From: Dehalobacter sp. DCA
GTDB taxonomy: Bacteria; Bacillota; Desulfitobacteriia; Desulfitobacteriales; Syntrophobotulaceae
DNA: 64,000 nucleotides
Assembly: GCF_000305775.1 (NCBI RefSeq)
Contig: NC_018866.1
Location: forward strand, 2,251,001-2,315,000
Direction: 5' to 3'
Shown: in pieces, positions 1 through 7,763 of the stretch
How the letters are laid out: each line of letters opens with the position of its first letter
Numbering within the stretch: the stretch's first letter is position 1
Notes under the pieces: generated by a model
What the model saw: the letters and a program-made list of their open reading frames with translations, nothing else
Database searches by the model: none
What the model was told of the DNA's origin: nothing
Program-made: the position numbers and the translations under genes

Positions 1-1074
1 TTCCTGAATCCTGGCCCCAAGTTTGTTCAGCTCTGATGCCGTTGCTTTGAGTCTGTCCGATTCTTTGATCCGGAGTCTTCCAGCATTAATGATTCTGGTT
101 GTGCCTTTGCTTAAAGAAGCCAGGACTGCAAGCACAGGTACCAGATCCGGACACTGGCCGGCATCAATTACCATTCCCTCAGTCGGACCACCCAGCACTT
201 CTAGACTGTCATCCATCCAATAAATTCGGGCACCCATCCCCAGCATCATATCGAGAATCGCCCTGTCCCCCTGCAGGGACCGAGCATTTAGATCCAGACA
301 TTTCAGACCGGACCCCAGTGTACCTGCCACCAGCCAGAACGCAGCCTGGGAGTAGTCTCCTTCAATGCGGCAATTAATTGCCTTATACCGCTGCTTTCCT
401 GGAATAAAAAATTCCTGGTATGCGTTGTTTTGTACGGTTATTCCCGACTTTTCCAGCGCATCGATGGTCAGGTCAACATAACCGCGGGATTCTAGTTCCG
501 TTGTAACGACAATTCTCGAATCTCCGTCCAAGAGCGGCAGCAAAAACATAAGTCCTGTAATAAATTGAGAGCTGACATTGCCTTTCAGTTTATACTCACC
601 CGGTGAAAATCTCCCTTTGATCGTCAAGGGCAAATATCCGTCCCGGGTCTGATATTCGATTCCGTGCAGTTGAAACAGCTCATAATATGCGTCCAGAGGA
701 CGCTCCACCAGCTTGCCGGCACCGGTAAAGGTCACCGGGCTTCCTGTCAGTGTGGCCAGCGGTATCAGAAATCTCAGCGTAGATCCGGATTCCCGGCAGT
801 TGATTGTTTCCTGCGCGATTTGAAGCTTCGGGTTCCCTTCCAGCCAAAGCGCGCCTGGTTCACCAGGGTTCGCCGAGACTTCCCCGACGGTTGTACCCAG
901 AGACACCAGCCCGTCCAAGGTTGCAGAAATATCTTCAGAAAAAACAAGATTGTCAATGCTGCTGGTCCCCTCAGCCAGTGCGGCACATATCACTGCCCGG
1001 TGACTGATGCTTTTGGAAGGAGGTATCCTGATCTCCCCTGTTAAGGTTGAAGGTTGCAAGCGTAAGCACGTCAA
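1..1074 (-). CDS. aroA: 3-phosphoshikimate 1-carboxyvinyltransferase (EPSP synthase), 3' end cut by window edge
   Basis: Transfers enolpyruvate from PEP to shikimate-3-phosphate in the shikimate pathway (cytosol). The frame is open from a TTG start at 1074 to base 1, giving 358 residues of the roughly 430 expected. The TTG has a good AAGGAG ribosome site 8 bases upstream, and no nearer ATG fits. Seen motifs: PPSKSISHR at residues 18-26 (catalytic Lys21), CRESGSTLRFL around residue 90, and RIKESDR near the cut end. The ESGSTLRFL form is typical of clostridial enzymes. It begins 12 bases after the tyrA stop, so it is the third gene of the aroF operon. The stop codon lies outside the window. Confidence 0.95.
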   Translation of the reverse strand, partial: MTCLRLQPSTLTGEIRIPPSKSISHRAVICAALAEGTSSIDNLVFSEDISATLDGLVSLGTTVGEVSANPGEPGALWLEGNPKLQIAQETINCRESGSTLRFLIPLATLTGSPVTFTGAGKLVERPLDAYYELFQLHGIEYQTRDGYLPLTIKGRFSPGEYKLKGNVSSQFITGLMFLLPLLDGDSRIVVTTELESRGYVDLTIDALEKSGITVQNNAYQEFFIPGKQRYKAINCRIEGDYSQAAFWLVAGTLGSGLKCLDLNARSLQGDRAILDMMLGMGARIYWMDDSLEVLGGPTEGMVIDAGQCPDLVPVLAVLASLSKGTTRIINAGRLRIKESDRLKATASELNKLGARIQE

Positions 1075-1086
1075 GAAAATCTCTCC

Positions 1087-1941
1087 TTAAAACTTTTCTC
1101 TGCCCCGGCTGGCGTTCTCAAGCATTTGTTTCAGCGAATCCCGGTCCTTTTCTGCGACCGCCGTTCGGATCATCCGGACGTTTTCGATGAACACGTCAAT
1201 TTGTTCTAAAATATTGTCTTTATTCTCGAGTAGAAGTTCACTCCAGAGCTCGGCATTCATTCTCGCGACCCGTGTTGCATCGCGGAAGCTGCCTCCGACA
1301 AAGCTGCCGGTATCCTCAGCACAGGAACTGTTCATCAGGGCGGCCGCAATGACATGCGGAAGCTGACTTGTCAGCGCAATTATTTCGTCATGTTTATGCG
1401 GTTCCATTCGGATCGGCTGTCTGCAGCCGAGACCAAGAATCAGCCTTTCCACCAGTCTCAAGCTTTCATTCTTCGTGCCGTCGATTGGGGTAATCAGATA
1501 GTTGGCCCCCCGAAAAATCTCTTCAGAAGCGTAGGCAAATCCGCTGGATTCTTTGCCAGCCAGCGGATGTCCCCCGACGAAGCTCAAATCTTCCCTTAAG
1601 ACTGAACTAATCTCCTGAACGACTTGTTCTTTGAGTCCTGCTGTATCCGTAATCAGGGCACCGTGTTTAAAATAGGCCAGGTTGTCTTTTACAAACTGAA
1701 CGGCAAGCTCCGGATAGATGCAGATCACAACAATATCCGAGCTTTGCAGCGGAATGCTTGCCTCCGTGAATCCTTTGCTGATCACACCCGTTTTTTCTGC
1801 TTGTTCCAGTACGCTGATGTTAACATCGATTGCCCAGATTTTCTTTGGTTTTAGTTTATTCAAAGCCATGGCGAATGATCCGCCAATAAGTCCCAGACCC
1901 ACTACCGTAATTTCCATACTACCAAAGTCCGGTTCTTCCAA
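1087..1941 (-). CDS. tyrA: Prephenate dehydrogenase
   Basis: Oxidises prephenate to 4-hydroxyphenylpyruvate for tyrosine synthesis, using NAD(P). About 284 residues. The N-terminal Rossmann motif GLGLIGGS is at residues 15-22, GGHPLAGKESSGF lies in the middle, and the helical domain carries HDEIIALTSQLPHV. There is no C-terminal ACT domain, so feedback by tyrosine would have to act elsewhere, for example through aroF control. I chose the TTG at 1941 because a GGAGG site sits 8 bases upstream. The GTG at 1950 overlaps that site, and the ATG at 1917 has none. It lies between aroF and aroA in one operon. Confidence 0.93.
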   Translation of the reverse strand: MEEPDFGSMEITVVGLGLIGGSFAMALNKLKPKKIWAIDVNISVLEQAEKTGVISKGFTEASIPLQSSDIVVICIYPELAVQFVKDNLAYFKHGALITDTAGLKEQVVQEISSVLREDLSFVGGHPLAGKESSGFAYASEEIFRGANYLITPIDGTKNESLRLVERLILGLGCRQPIRMEPHKHDEIIALTSQLPHVIAAALMNSSCAEDTGSFVGGSFRDATRVARMNAELWSELLLENKDNILEQIDVFIENVRMIRTAVAEKDRDSLKQMLENASRGREKF

Positions 1942-1971
1942 GAAATCCACCTCCAGGGATCATCTTATTGA

Positions 1972-2985
1972 TTAAATAATCTTATTCTGTATAACCGCCA
2001 GCTGTCTCAGCGAATCCATTAAAGCCTCGAATCTCTCAGGTTTGATAGACTGCTGCCCATCACATTTGGCATTGGCCGGGTCGTTGTGCACTTCGATCAT
2101 GACACCGTCGGCACCTACGACCATCGCTGCTTTAGCCATCGGTTCGACAAGCCACCACAGCCCTGCCGCGTGGCTTGGATCAACAATAACCGGAAGGTGA
2201 CTCAGTTTCTTGATCACCGGCACAGCAGTCAGGTCAAGCGTATTTCGGGTGTAATTTTCGAAAGTCCGAATGCCTCTTTCACAGAAAATAACATTCTCGT
2301 TGCCATGCGCCAGAATATATTCCGCAGCGAGTAATAATTCCTCAATCGTCGAGGATAACCCTCTTTTTAGAATCACCGGTTTTTGAATTTTTCCGACTTC
2401 TTTTAAGAGTTCAAAGTTCTGCATATTACGGGCGCCGATCTGAATAATATCCACGTCTTCAACGAATCTCTCCAGATATTCAGTCGACATTAATTCCGAG
2501 ACGATTGGCAGTCCTGTCTTGGTTCTGGCTATTTTCAGAAGTTCCAGACCATCTTCTCTTAAACCCTGAAAGCTGTACGGTGAGGAACGCGGCTTAAAAG
2601 CGCCGCCTCTTAAAAAAGCAGCCCCGGATTTTTTGACCGTTTCGGCAATGCCGACGATTTGCGTTTCACTTTCTACCGAACACGGACCGGCAATCACAGC
2701 AAAGGTGTCGCCGCCGATTTTTCTGTCCCCGACACTGATGACCGTATCTTCCGGGTGGAATAAACGGTTAACCTTTTTAAATGGCTCCTGAACATGAATG
2801 ACTTTTTCAACATAATCATTTGCATGCAGCGTGTCCGGGTCAATGCTGCTGGTATTCCCGATCAATCCAAGAATATGGTAGTTCACGCCTAAAGACTCAT
2901 GAACCTCACATCCTAGGTCCAATATCTTCTGTTTCATCTTCGCGATCTCCTCTGGTGGCGTCTTCGGCCTCATCACAATAATCAT
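1972..2985 (-). CDS. aroF: 3-deoxy-7-phosphoheptulonate (DAHP) synthase, type I-beta
   Basis: First step of the shikimate pathway: PEP plus erythrose-4-phosphate gives DAHP. 337 residues. An N-terminal ferredoxin-like regulatory domain (about residues 1-75, starting MIIVMRPKTP) is followed by the TIM barrel. Barrel motifs seen are AGPCSVES, LRGGAFKPRSSPYSF, ILKRG and VDPSHAAG. This domain order is that of the Thermotoga-type enzyme, in which the N-terminal domain binds Tyr/Phe. The ATG has an AAGGAGGT site. It heads the aroF-tyrA-aroA operon and is preceded by a leader-peptide attenuator (see 3121-3294 and 3042-3080). Confidence 0.96.
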   Translation of the reverse strand: MIIVMRPKTPPEEIAKMKQKILDLGCEVHESLGVNYHILGLIGNTSSIDPDTLHANDYVEKVIHVQEPFKKVNRLFHPEDTVISVGDRKIGGDTFAVIAGPCSVESETQIVGIAETVKKSGAAFLRGGAFKPRSSPYSFQGLREDGLELLKIARTKTGLPIVSELMSTEYLERFVEDVDIIQIGARNMQNFELLKEVGKIQKPVILKRGLSSTIEELLLAAEYILAHGNENVIFCERGIRTFENYTRNTLDLTAVPVIKKLSHLPVIVDPSHAAGLWWLVEPMAKAAMVVGADGVMIEVHNDPANAKCDGQQSIKPERFEALMDSLRQLAVIQNKII

Positions 2986-3041
2986 TTTTCCTACCTCCTT
3001 AAACTGTCCTACTTACTTACATGATACTACTCAAGCTTGAA

Positions 3042-3080
3042 TAAAAACAGAAGGCTCATTATTTCTAATGAGCCTTCTTT
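3042..3080 (-). terminator. Attenuator (intrinsic terminator) in the aroF leader
   Basis: On the minus strand a 12-bp stem GAAGGCTCATTA / TAATGAGCCTTC with a GAAA loop is followed by a U-rich run (TGTTTTTATTC). It lies between the aromatic leader peptide and aroF, in the same orientation. The 5' arm (bases 3065-3073) can instead pair perfectly over 9 bp with CTAATGAGC at 3147-3155, inside the leader-peptide coding sequence. That gives a mutually exclusive antiterminator. The two alternative helices are read directly from sequence; the regulation is inferred. Confidence 0.85.
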
Positions 3081-3120
3081 AACAGTATCGTATTTCAACT
3101 TCGGTTTCTCTCGACCGGGG

Positions 3121-3294
3121 TCAGGCCGCAAGGCATTTTCCCGGACGCTCATTAGTGAAGAGAGAAAGTATTCGATTGTAGAACAACCAAAAATAACCGG
3201 TGCTAAAATAAAAATAATAATAGCACTGGCTAAAGCTTCTAAACGTAAAGCTATTGATTTTGATTTGTTCTAGCATTCTCTTACCGTTAAGCAT
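3121..3294 (-). CDS. Aromatic-rich leader peptide controlling aroF
   Basis: A 57-residue ORF in the aroF leader. Residues 24-39 read CYYYFYFSTGYFWLFY, with six Tyr, five Phe and one Trp in about 16 codons. That is far above chance for a short untranslated leader. The start chosen is the ATG at 3294, with GGGAGA 6 bases upstream; another ATG two codons earlier overlaps that site. A TTGACA/TATAAT promoter lies just upstream. The codons after the aromatic block contain the antiterminator arm. By analogy with trp and phe leaders, ribosome stalling at Tyr/Phe/Trp codons would favour antitermination. No T-box consensus was found. The peptide itself is probably just a sensor. Confidence 0.8.
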   Translation of the reverse strand: MLNGKRMLEQIKINSFTFRSFSQCYYYFYFSTGYFWLFYNRILSLFTNERPGKCLAA

Positions 3295-3330
3295 TTTCAT
3301 TCTCCCAAAAGGTACTTTTGAGTTTTGTTC

Positions 3331-3360
3331 ATTATACCGTATAAATTCTTTGGCTGTCAA
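3331..3360 (-). promoter_or_regulatory. Promoter of the aroF leader/operon
   Basis: On the minus strand TTGACA (3360-3355) and TATAAT (3336-3331) are both perfect consensus hexamers, separated by 18 bases. Transcription would begin near 3324, about 30 bases before the leader-peptide start. The promoter sits in the short gap after the fmdE-like gene, so the aro operon is transcribed independently of it. Confidence 0.85.
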
Positions 3361-3403
3361 ACGAAAATCAAATTAGTTTCGACAATCATCTAAACAATTC
3401 TGG

Positions 3404-4015
3404 TTAACGCCATCCCCTGGTGTAAGTCTCATTGCAGTCGGAACAGATGATTTTTCCTTCGACAAGATGCGCTTTGACTTCCGCAAATGGCTCCCCGCAT
3501 TGAGAACATACGACTGTCTGAAAAATTCTGGCCGGTTCAATCCCGGGCATAGTGACTTCGGTAACCGTAAATAATCCATCAGCAGGTGCGGCCAAAAATT
3601 TTTCAATTCTGTCCTTCTGCAGCGTCCCCCAGACTGCCTTTTCCTCTTCACTGGCCGAATCGGCTGATATCTTTGCCTTCAATTCAGTATATTGTTCATC
3701 ATCAGGTTTGTTGCCGAGTTTTCTTAAAATCCTGACCGCTTTGCCGGATTTGCGGTTGGCCAGCGTGACCGCTTGTTTGCCGGCATCCTTATAAATCAGA
3801 TTACCCTTTCCGAGCGTACAACCGGTAAGTACCTGGATCGCATCAACGCCGCAGGCATCGTTTTCGACGACCGCAAACAGTTCTTCATCAGCCGCCCTTG
3901 TCACACCAAGCGCATTGAGTCCGATAAACGCCTGTCTGAAGCCAATTGCAAGTCCCATGCATTGATGTCCATGAAATTCAACACATTTTTCCCAGGGTGT
4001 TTTTTCTCTGCACAT
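3404..4015 (-). CDS. FmdE-like protein with C-terminal zinc ribbon
   Basis: 203 residues. The N-terminal FmdE domain carries CVEFHGHQCMGLAIGFRQA (residues 11-29) and ENDACGVDAIQVLTGCT. The C-terminal tail has a four-Cys knuckle (CSQC ... CSDC). The family is named for formylmethanofuran dehydrogenase subunit E, but stand-alone bacterial members are of uncertain function and are often linked to molybdenum or tungsten enzymes. I therefore do not assign a reaction. The ATG has an AAAGGA site. The gene stands alone between the znu operon and the aro promoter, with the structured element at 4165-4271 upstream of it. Confidence 0.85.
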   Translation of the reverse strand: MCREKTPWEKCVEFHGHQCMGLAIGFRQAFIGLNALGVTRAADEELFAVVENDACGVDAIQVLTGCTLGKGNLIYKDAGKQAVTLANRKSGKAVRILRKLGNKPDDEQYTELKAKISADSASEEEKAVWGTLQKDRIEKFLAAPADGLFTVTEVTMPGIEPARIFQTVVCSQCGEPFAEVKAHLVEGKIICSDCNETYTRGWR

Positions 4016-4164
4016 GATTGGTCAGTCCTTTCTTAAATAACGCGGTAAGCTCATTCAATCGTCACTATTGCTTCAATCGGTAGTTCTAAAATTAGTATAC
4101 CTATTATACACTATAATTCACTGGTACAACGTTCTCAAATTATTTTCACGTATTTATTAGGGCT

Positions 4165-4271
4165 AGTCTAGGGGCCACAATACCGCTTTTCGGCTATTGT
4201 GCCCTCCGTGGCACAAAAAGCCGCGCTTCGCATCCATGCTCCGCTCGCAGCGGAACTGTGGCCCCCAGACT
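4165..4271 (-). ncRNA. GC-rich structured intergenic element A with ANGGA hairpin loops
   Basis: This element fills the centre of the 364-base gap 4016-4379. The outer arms AGTCTRGGGGCCACA and their complement pair over about 22 bases with three mismatches, closing a large stem-loop. Read on the minus strand, inner hairpins include UUGUGCC-ACGGAG-GGCACAA (7-bp stem) and GC-AUGGAU-GC. Both expose an ANGGA hexaloop, the known CsrA/RsmE recognition shape. On the plus strand the loops have no such motif. No clear U-run terminator follows it. It could equally be a palindromic repeat without an RNA function. Confidence 0.35.
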
Positions 4272-4379
4272 GATTATCAGCCTGTTTAAGTTCGTCTGCA
4301 TGCCAAAATTAAATCAATTTGAATGCTGGATATGTTTACTTATTTCCAAAGCGTTCTACTAGAATGGTCATCGTAGATC

Positions 4380-5222
4380 TTATCTTGTTGAAACTTTCCA
4401 GATAAATGTCACGGCAAAGAATAGGGCAAGCACCAGAACAATGGTGGCGCCTGTTGCCGTTCCCCAAAAATAGGACAGGATCAGTCCTGCCAGACCGGAA
4501 ATCAAGGCGATGATCACGGCAAAGACATGATACTGCCTCATGTTGGACGCCAGGTTTCGGGAAGCAGCTGCAGGCAGGACAAGCAGGGAACTGATAATCA
4601 GAATGCCTACCCAGCGAATCGCGAACGTTACCACAACGGCGATCACGATTGCAAATACAAATTCATAAAGGCGGATATGAATTCCCCGGCTTTTGGCCAG
4701 GGATTGATTGACACTTACCAGCAGCAGCTTGTTGAACCAGCCTGCCCAAAACACCAGCACCAGCACAAAAATCAGGGCTAGAATTCCCAGCTCTGAAGGG
4801 GTTATGCTTAACAGATCACCGATCAAATACCCGGAGTACTTGCTAAAACCACCGTTACGTGACAGGATCACGATGCCCAGCGCAACTGCCGTTGAGGAAA
4901 ATACGCCGATGATCGTATCCGTCGATGCCGTATTGGCATTTTTAACACTAATCACCGCAACCGCAAACAACACCGAAAAAACCAGCAGAGCCCAAAAAGG
5001 GCTTTGTATCCCGAGTACAACTCCCGCCGCAACGCCTGTCAACGCCGAATGTCCCAACGCATCTGAGAAAAAGGCCATCCGGTTATTCACGATCATTGTG
5101 CCGAGGATGCCCAAAATGGGCGTCACCAGAAGAACAGCCAGCAGAGCGTTCTTCATGAAATCATATTCCAGCCAGGCCAGAGGAAGCAGGGCATCAAGCA
5201 TCCTATACCATTGTTCGATCAT
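4380..5222 (-). CDS. znuB: Zinc/manganese-type ABC transporter permease
   Basis: ABC-3 family permease of about 280 residues with eight or nine predicted membrane helices, including TPILGILGTMIV and the family signature MAFFSDALGHSALTGVAAG. It would move zinc (or a similar divalent cation) delivered by ZnuA, powered by ZnuC. I start it at the ATG at 5222 (MIEQWYRM), overlapping the end of znuC by 20 bases. A longer reading up to 5291 would overlap znuC by 89 bases and has no ribosome site. It is the last gene of znuA-znuC-znuB. Confidence 0.9.
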   Translation of the reverse strand: MIEQWYRMLDALLPLAWLEYDFMKNALLAVLLVTPILGILGTMIVNNRMAFFSDALGHSALTGVAAGVVLGIQSPFWALLVFSVLFAVAVISVKNANTASTDTIIGVFSSTAVALGIVILSRNGGFSKYSGYLIGDLLSITPSELGILALIFVLVLVFWAGWFNKLLLVSVNQSLAKSRGIHIRLYEFVFAIVIAVVVTFAIRWVGILIISSLLVLPAAASRNLASNMRQYHVFAVIIALISGLAGLILSYFWGTATGATIVLVLALFFAVTFIWKVSTR

Positions 5223-6030
5223 TGGCTTGTTCTTCCTCTTTTCTTTTGGATTCAGCGTTTCCTTTGGCCCACCCCATACCAAATGTTTCAATCACTTTCT
5301 CGTTGTCGAAGACTTCAGCAGCGGTTCCACAGCATTCGATGGTCGCATGATTCAGCAGTATCACGCGGTCCGCATATTTGACCACGAGATTCAAATCGTG
5401 CGAAACAAGAATAATCGATAAGTCATAGTCCTGACGCAGCCTGGAGACAATATCATAGAACAGTTCCAATCCTTTCTGGTCGATACCAGACACCGGTTCA
5501 TCAAGAAACAAGAGATTTGGGACGGGGTCAAGCGCCAGCGCGAGCAATACTCTTTGCAACTCCCCTCCGGATAGCGCACCTAGTTTTCTGTTAAGGAGAT
5601 GTTCAGCCTGCACAAGCGTCAAATTCTTTTGAACACGTTTTTTTGTTTTTTGAGAAGAACCGAGCCAGACGGGAAAACGTTTGTAAGTCGCCGTAAACAA
5701 GTCCAGCACAGTGACCGGCGAACTATTGTCAAAATCAAGTTTCTGCGGGACATAGCCGATGACCGGACGGCCCTTTTTGTTATCTTTAGGATCAAGAAAT
5801 TCAATCGTTCCCGTGTGTGGAATTTCACCAAGGATGGCTTTAAACAAGGTTGTCTTACCAGCTCCGTTCGGTCCAATCACCGCAGTTAAATCACCACAGT
5901 ATATTTCAAGATTAATATCCTGCAGTATTTCTTTGTTATTCAGTGTTACCCCGAGGTGGTTGATCCGGGTACGGCATAAGCCGCATCCACATTCTTCATT
6001 TAATTCATGATTGCAGCATTTATTTTTCAT
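5203..6030 (-). CDS. znuC: Zinc-type ABC transporter ATP-binding protein with Cys-rich N-terminus
   Basis: 275 residues. Walker A GPNGAGKTTLF is at about residues 53-63, signature LSGGELQRVLLAL, Walker B LLFLDEPVSGID, and the switch His is in LVSHDLN. An unusual N-terminal extension of about 20 residues carries five cysteines and a histidine (KCCNHELNEECGCGLC). That could bind metal, although ZnuC proteins generally start close to the first beta strand. It overlaps znuA by 4 bases and znuB by 20, so the three genes are translationally coupled. Confidence 0.92.
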   Translation of the reverse strand: MKNKCCNHELNEECGCGLCRTRINHLGVTLNNKEILQDINLEIYCGDLTAVIGPNGAGKTTLFKAILGEIPHTGTIEFLDPKDNKKGRPVIGYVPQKLDFDNSSPVTVLDLFTATYKRFPVWLGSSQKTKKRVQKNLTLVQAEHLLNRKLGALSGGELQRVLLALALDPVPNLLFLDEPVSGIDQKGLELFYDIVSRLRQDYDLSIILVSHDLNLVVKYADRVILLNHATIECCGTAAEVFDNEKVIETFGMGWAKGNAESKRKEEEQANDRTMV

Positions 6031-7010
6031 TGGAGGGCCTCCTGCAGTGTCTGCAGATTTTTATCCATCAGATCAATGTAAGCATCCGCTTCCAGCGGGC
6101 CCGTGACGATCGGGTCAAGGTAATAGACCCGGGCACCTGTTTCGTTCGCAATTGTCTCTGCCGTATCCGCAGAATACTGAGGCTCGGCGAACAAAGCCTT
6201 GACGTTTAATGCTTTGATTTTTTCGATAGTTTCCGTCAGTTCTATTGGGCTGGGTTCTGATCCGGGCTCCCGCTCGATCACTGCTGCCACATTCAAATGG
6301 AATTCTTCGGCAAAGTACGGGAATGCCTCATGAAAAGTCACGATATCCCGGTTCTTTACCCCATCCAGGGCCTGGTGCATTTTATCTTTTTCCTGTTCGA
6401 GCTTCGCAATATACGCTGCAGTATTTTCCTGATATTTTTCAGCATTTTCGGGATCAAGAACCGCCAGCTGATCGCCAATATTCTGAACCTGTCTGATCGC
6501 TTTAGATATACTCAGCCACACATGCGGATTTTCCCTTGTTTCATCCTGAATCAGGGTAATCCCTTCACTGGCGTCGATGATCTTCAAATCCGGCATCTGC
6601 TCTACAACCTTACCGAGGAATGATTCCATTCCCGCGCCGTTGATCACCAGAGCCTTAGCATCTTCCAGGCTTTTCAGATCTTCAGTCGTCAGGGCATAAT
6701 CGTGGAGACAGCCGGTTGTAGGTTTGGTCATATTGACGACAGTCACGTTTGGAATATCCTTCGTGATGTTTAAGGTGAATAGATAAATCGGATAGAATGA
6801 AGTCGCAATTTTCAGCGATCCCCGACTGTCATCCGTATTCACCGCTGCACGCTCTTTCGCACCGCACCCGCTTAAGGTTACCATGATTGCCAGCAAAGCC
6901 GCGCAAAAAGGTTTCGCCCATTTAAAAAACATTTCTTTCCTTTTGGTTCTATTTGCCCTATTCATTGCCGTCTTATCAATCACAGCCGTCTTTGCGATCT
7001 TAGCAGTCAT
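6027..7010 (-). CDS. znuA: Zinc ABC transporter substrate-binding lipoprotein
   Basis: Periplasmic-type (here membrane-anchored) cluster A-1 binding protein of about 327 residues. A basic N-terminus and hydrophobic stretch lead to the lipobox LSGC, then the mature protein begins KIATSFYPIYLFTLNI. Candidate metal ligands are the His in GCLHDYALT, in NPHVWLS and in TFHEAFPYF, with a late Asp (YYLDPI). There is no long His-rich loop. The ATG at 7010 has an AGGGGAA site. It is the first gene of the operon and lies behind a TATAAT box and an inverted repeat (7038-7056), divergent from the Zur-like gene. Confidence 0.9.
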   Translation of the reverse strand: MTAKIAKTAVIDKTAMNRANRTKRKEMFFKWAKPFCAALLAIMVTLSGCGAKERAAVNTDDSRGSLKIATSFYPIYLFTLNITKDIPNVTVVNMTKPTTGCLHDYALTTEDLKSLEDAKALVINGAGMESFLGKVVEQMPDLKIIDASEGITLIQDETRENPHVWLSISKAIRQVQNIGDQLAVLDPENAEKYQENTAAYIAKLEQEKDKMHQALDGVKNRDIVTFHEAFPYFAEEFHLNVAAVIEREPGSEPSPIELTETIEKIKALNVKALFAEPQYSADTAETIANETGARVYYLDPIVTGPLEADAYIDLMDKNLQTLQEALQ

Positions 7011-7037
7011 CAACTAATTTCCCCTATTTTCTTTTTT

Positions 7038-7056
7038 GCAAATGGTTTGCATTTGC
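7038..7056. promoter_or_regulatory. Inverted repeat, candidate Zur operator in front of znuA
   Basis: GCAAATG-GTTTG-CATTTGC is a 7-5-7 inverted repeat. It lies about 17 bases downstream of a TATAAT box read on the minus strand (7078-7073), so a bound repressor would sit on the initial transcribed region of znuA. The neighbouring Fur-family gene is the obvious candidate binder. It does not match the Bacillus Zur box letter for letter, so the assignment is inference. The rest of the 300-base gap (7011-7313) shows no other gene. Confidence 0.4.
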
Positions 7057-7313
7057 ATTAATATATAAATTGATTATACTACAAAAGTATGCATTTTATT
7101 CCCCTTGATTTAGAAATTATTCCAAATATTTTTTGGCAAAGTCATTAATACTTTGTGAAGCTGTGTAAAAGTATTACAATAGAGTCAGAGTCAGATATAT
7201 AAGGCTGAAATCATTAAAAATCTTCTGGAGCGACTGACAAAAACAACCTCATGATCAATTTGGGGGACACTGTTCCGTTGTGCGCAAAAATTTGACTAAA
7301 AGGACTGAATTCT

Positions 7314-7763
7314 TTGCCTGAAAACCAGCAAGACCCATTAAAAGAAATCATGAAAAAAGCAGGGATCAAGAATACCAAGCATAGGAACTTGATATTTGAC
7401 CTGCTTCAAAATGCGGAAGAACCTCTGACGGCTGAGGAGATTTTTATTTCTCTAAAAGATAAAAGTTCGTCCATTTGCCTTTCTACCGTCTATCGTACGC
7501 TGGAAAAGCTGATGTCGGGCAATCTGCTTCTCAAAACAAATATCTCAGATGACGGCAAAGCCAGATATGAACTGAATCATGACCAGCATAAACACTATCT
7601 GATTTGTATGAAGTGCAACAAACGGATCTCGATTGCGGACTGCCCAATGAAAGAATTCGAAAAGGCCCTGAAAGACCAGGCCAATTTTGATGTGATCCAG
7701 CACAAACTGGAAATCTACGGTTACTGTCAGGACTGCAAGACCTCGCCGCAGCTAAAAAGATAA
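7314..7763 (+). CDS. zur: Fur-family transcriptional regulator, probably Zur
   Basis: 149 residues. The N-terminal winged helix includes AGIKNTKHRNLIFDLL and STVYRTLEKL. The metal site is represented by HDQHKHYLICMKCNK, and a second Cys pair CQDC lies at the C-terminus, giving the two CxxC motifs of the structural zinc site. The divergent position next to znuACB is why I favour Zur over Fur or PerR. The start is TTG at 7314 with an AAAGGA site. The last 37 bases overlap the convergent 3' end of addA. Confidence 0.85.
   Translation: MPENQQDPLKEIMKKAGIKNTKHRNLIFDLLQNAEEPLTAEEIFISLKDKSSSICLSTVYRTLEKLMSGNLLLKTNISDDGKARYELNHDQHKHYLICMKCNKRISIADCPMKEFEKALKDQANFDVIQHKLEIYGYCQDCKTSPQLKR

Noticed and set aside
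3080-3330. T-box riboswitch upstream of aroF
   Set aside because: No AGGGUGGNACCGCG-type sequence or Stem I features on the minus strand. The aromatic leader ORF explains the terminator better.
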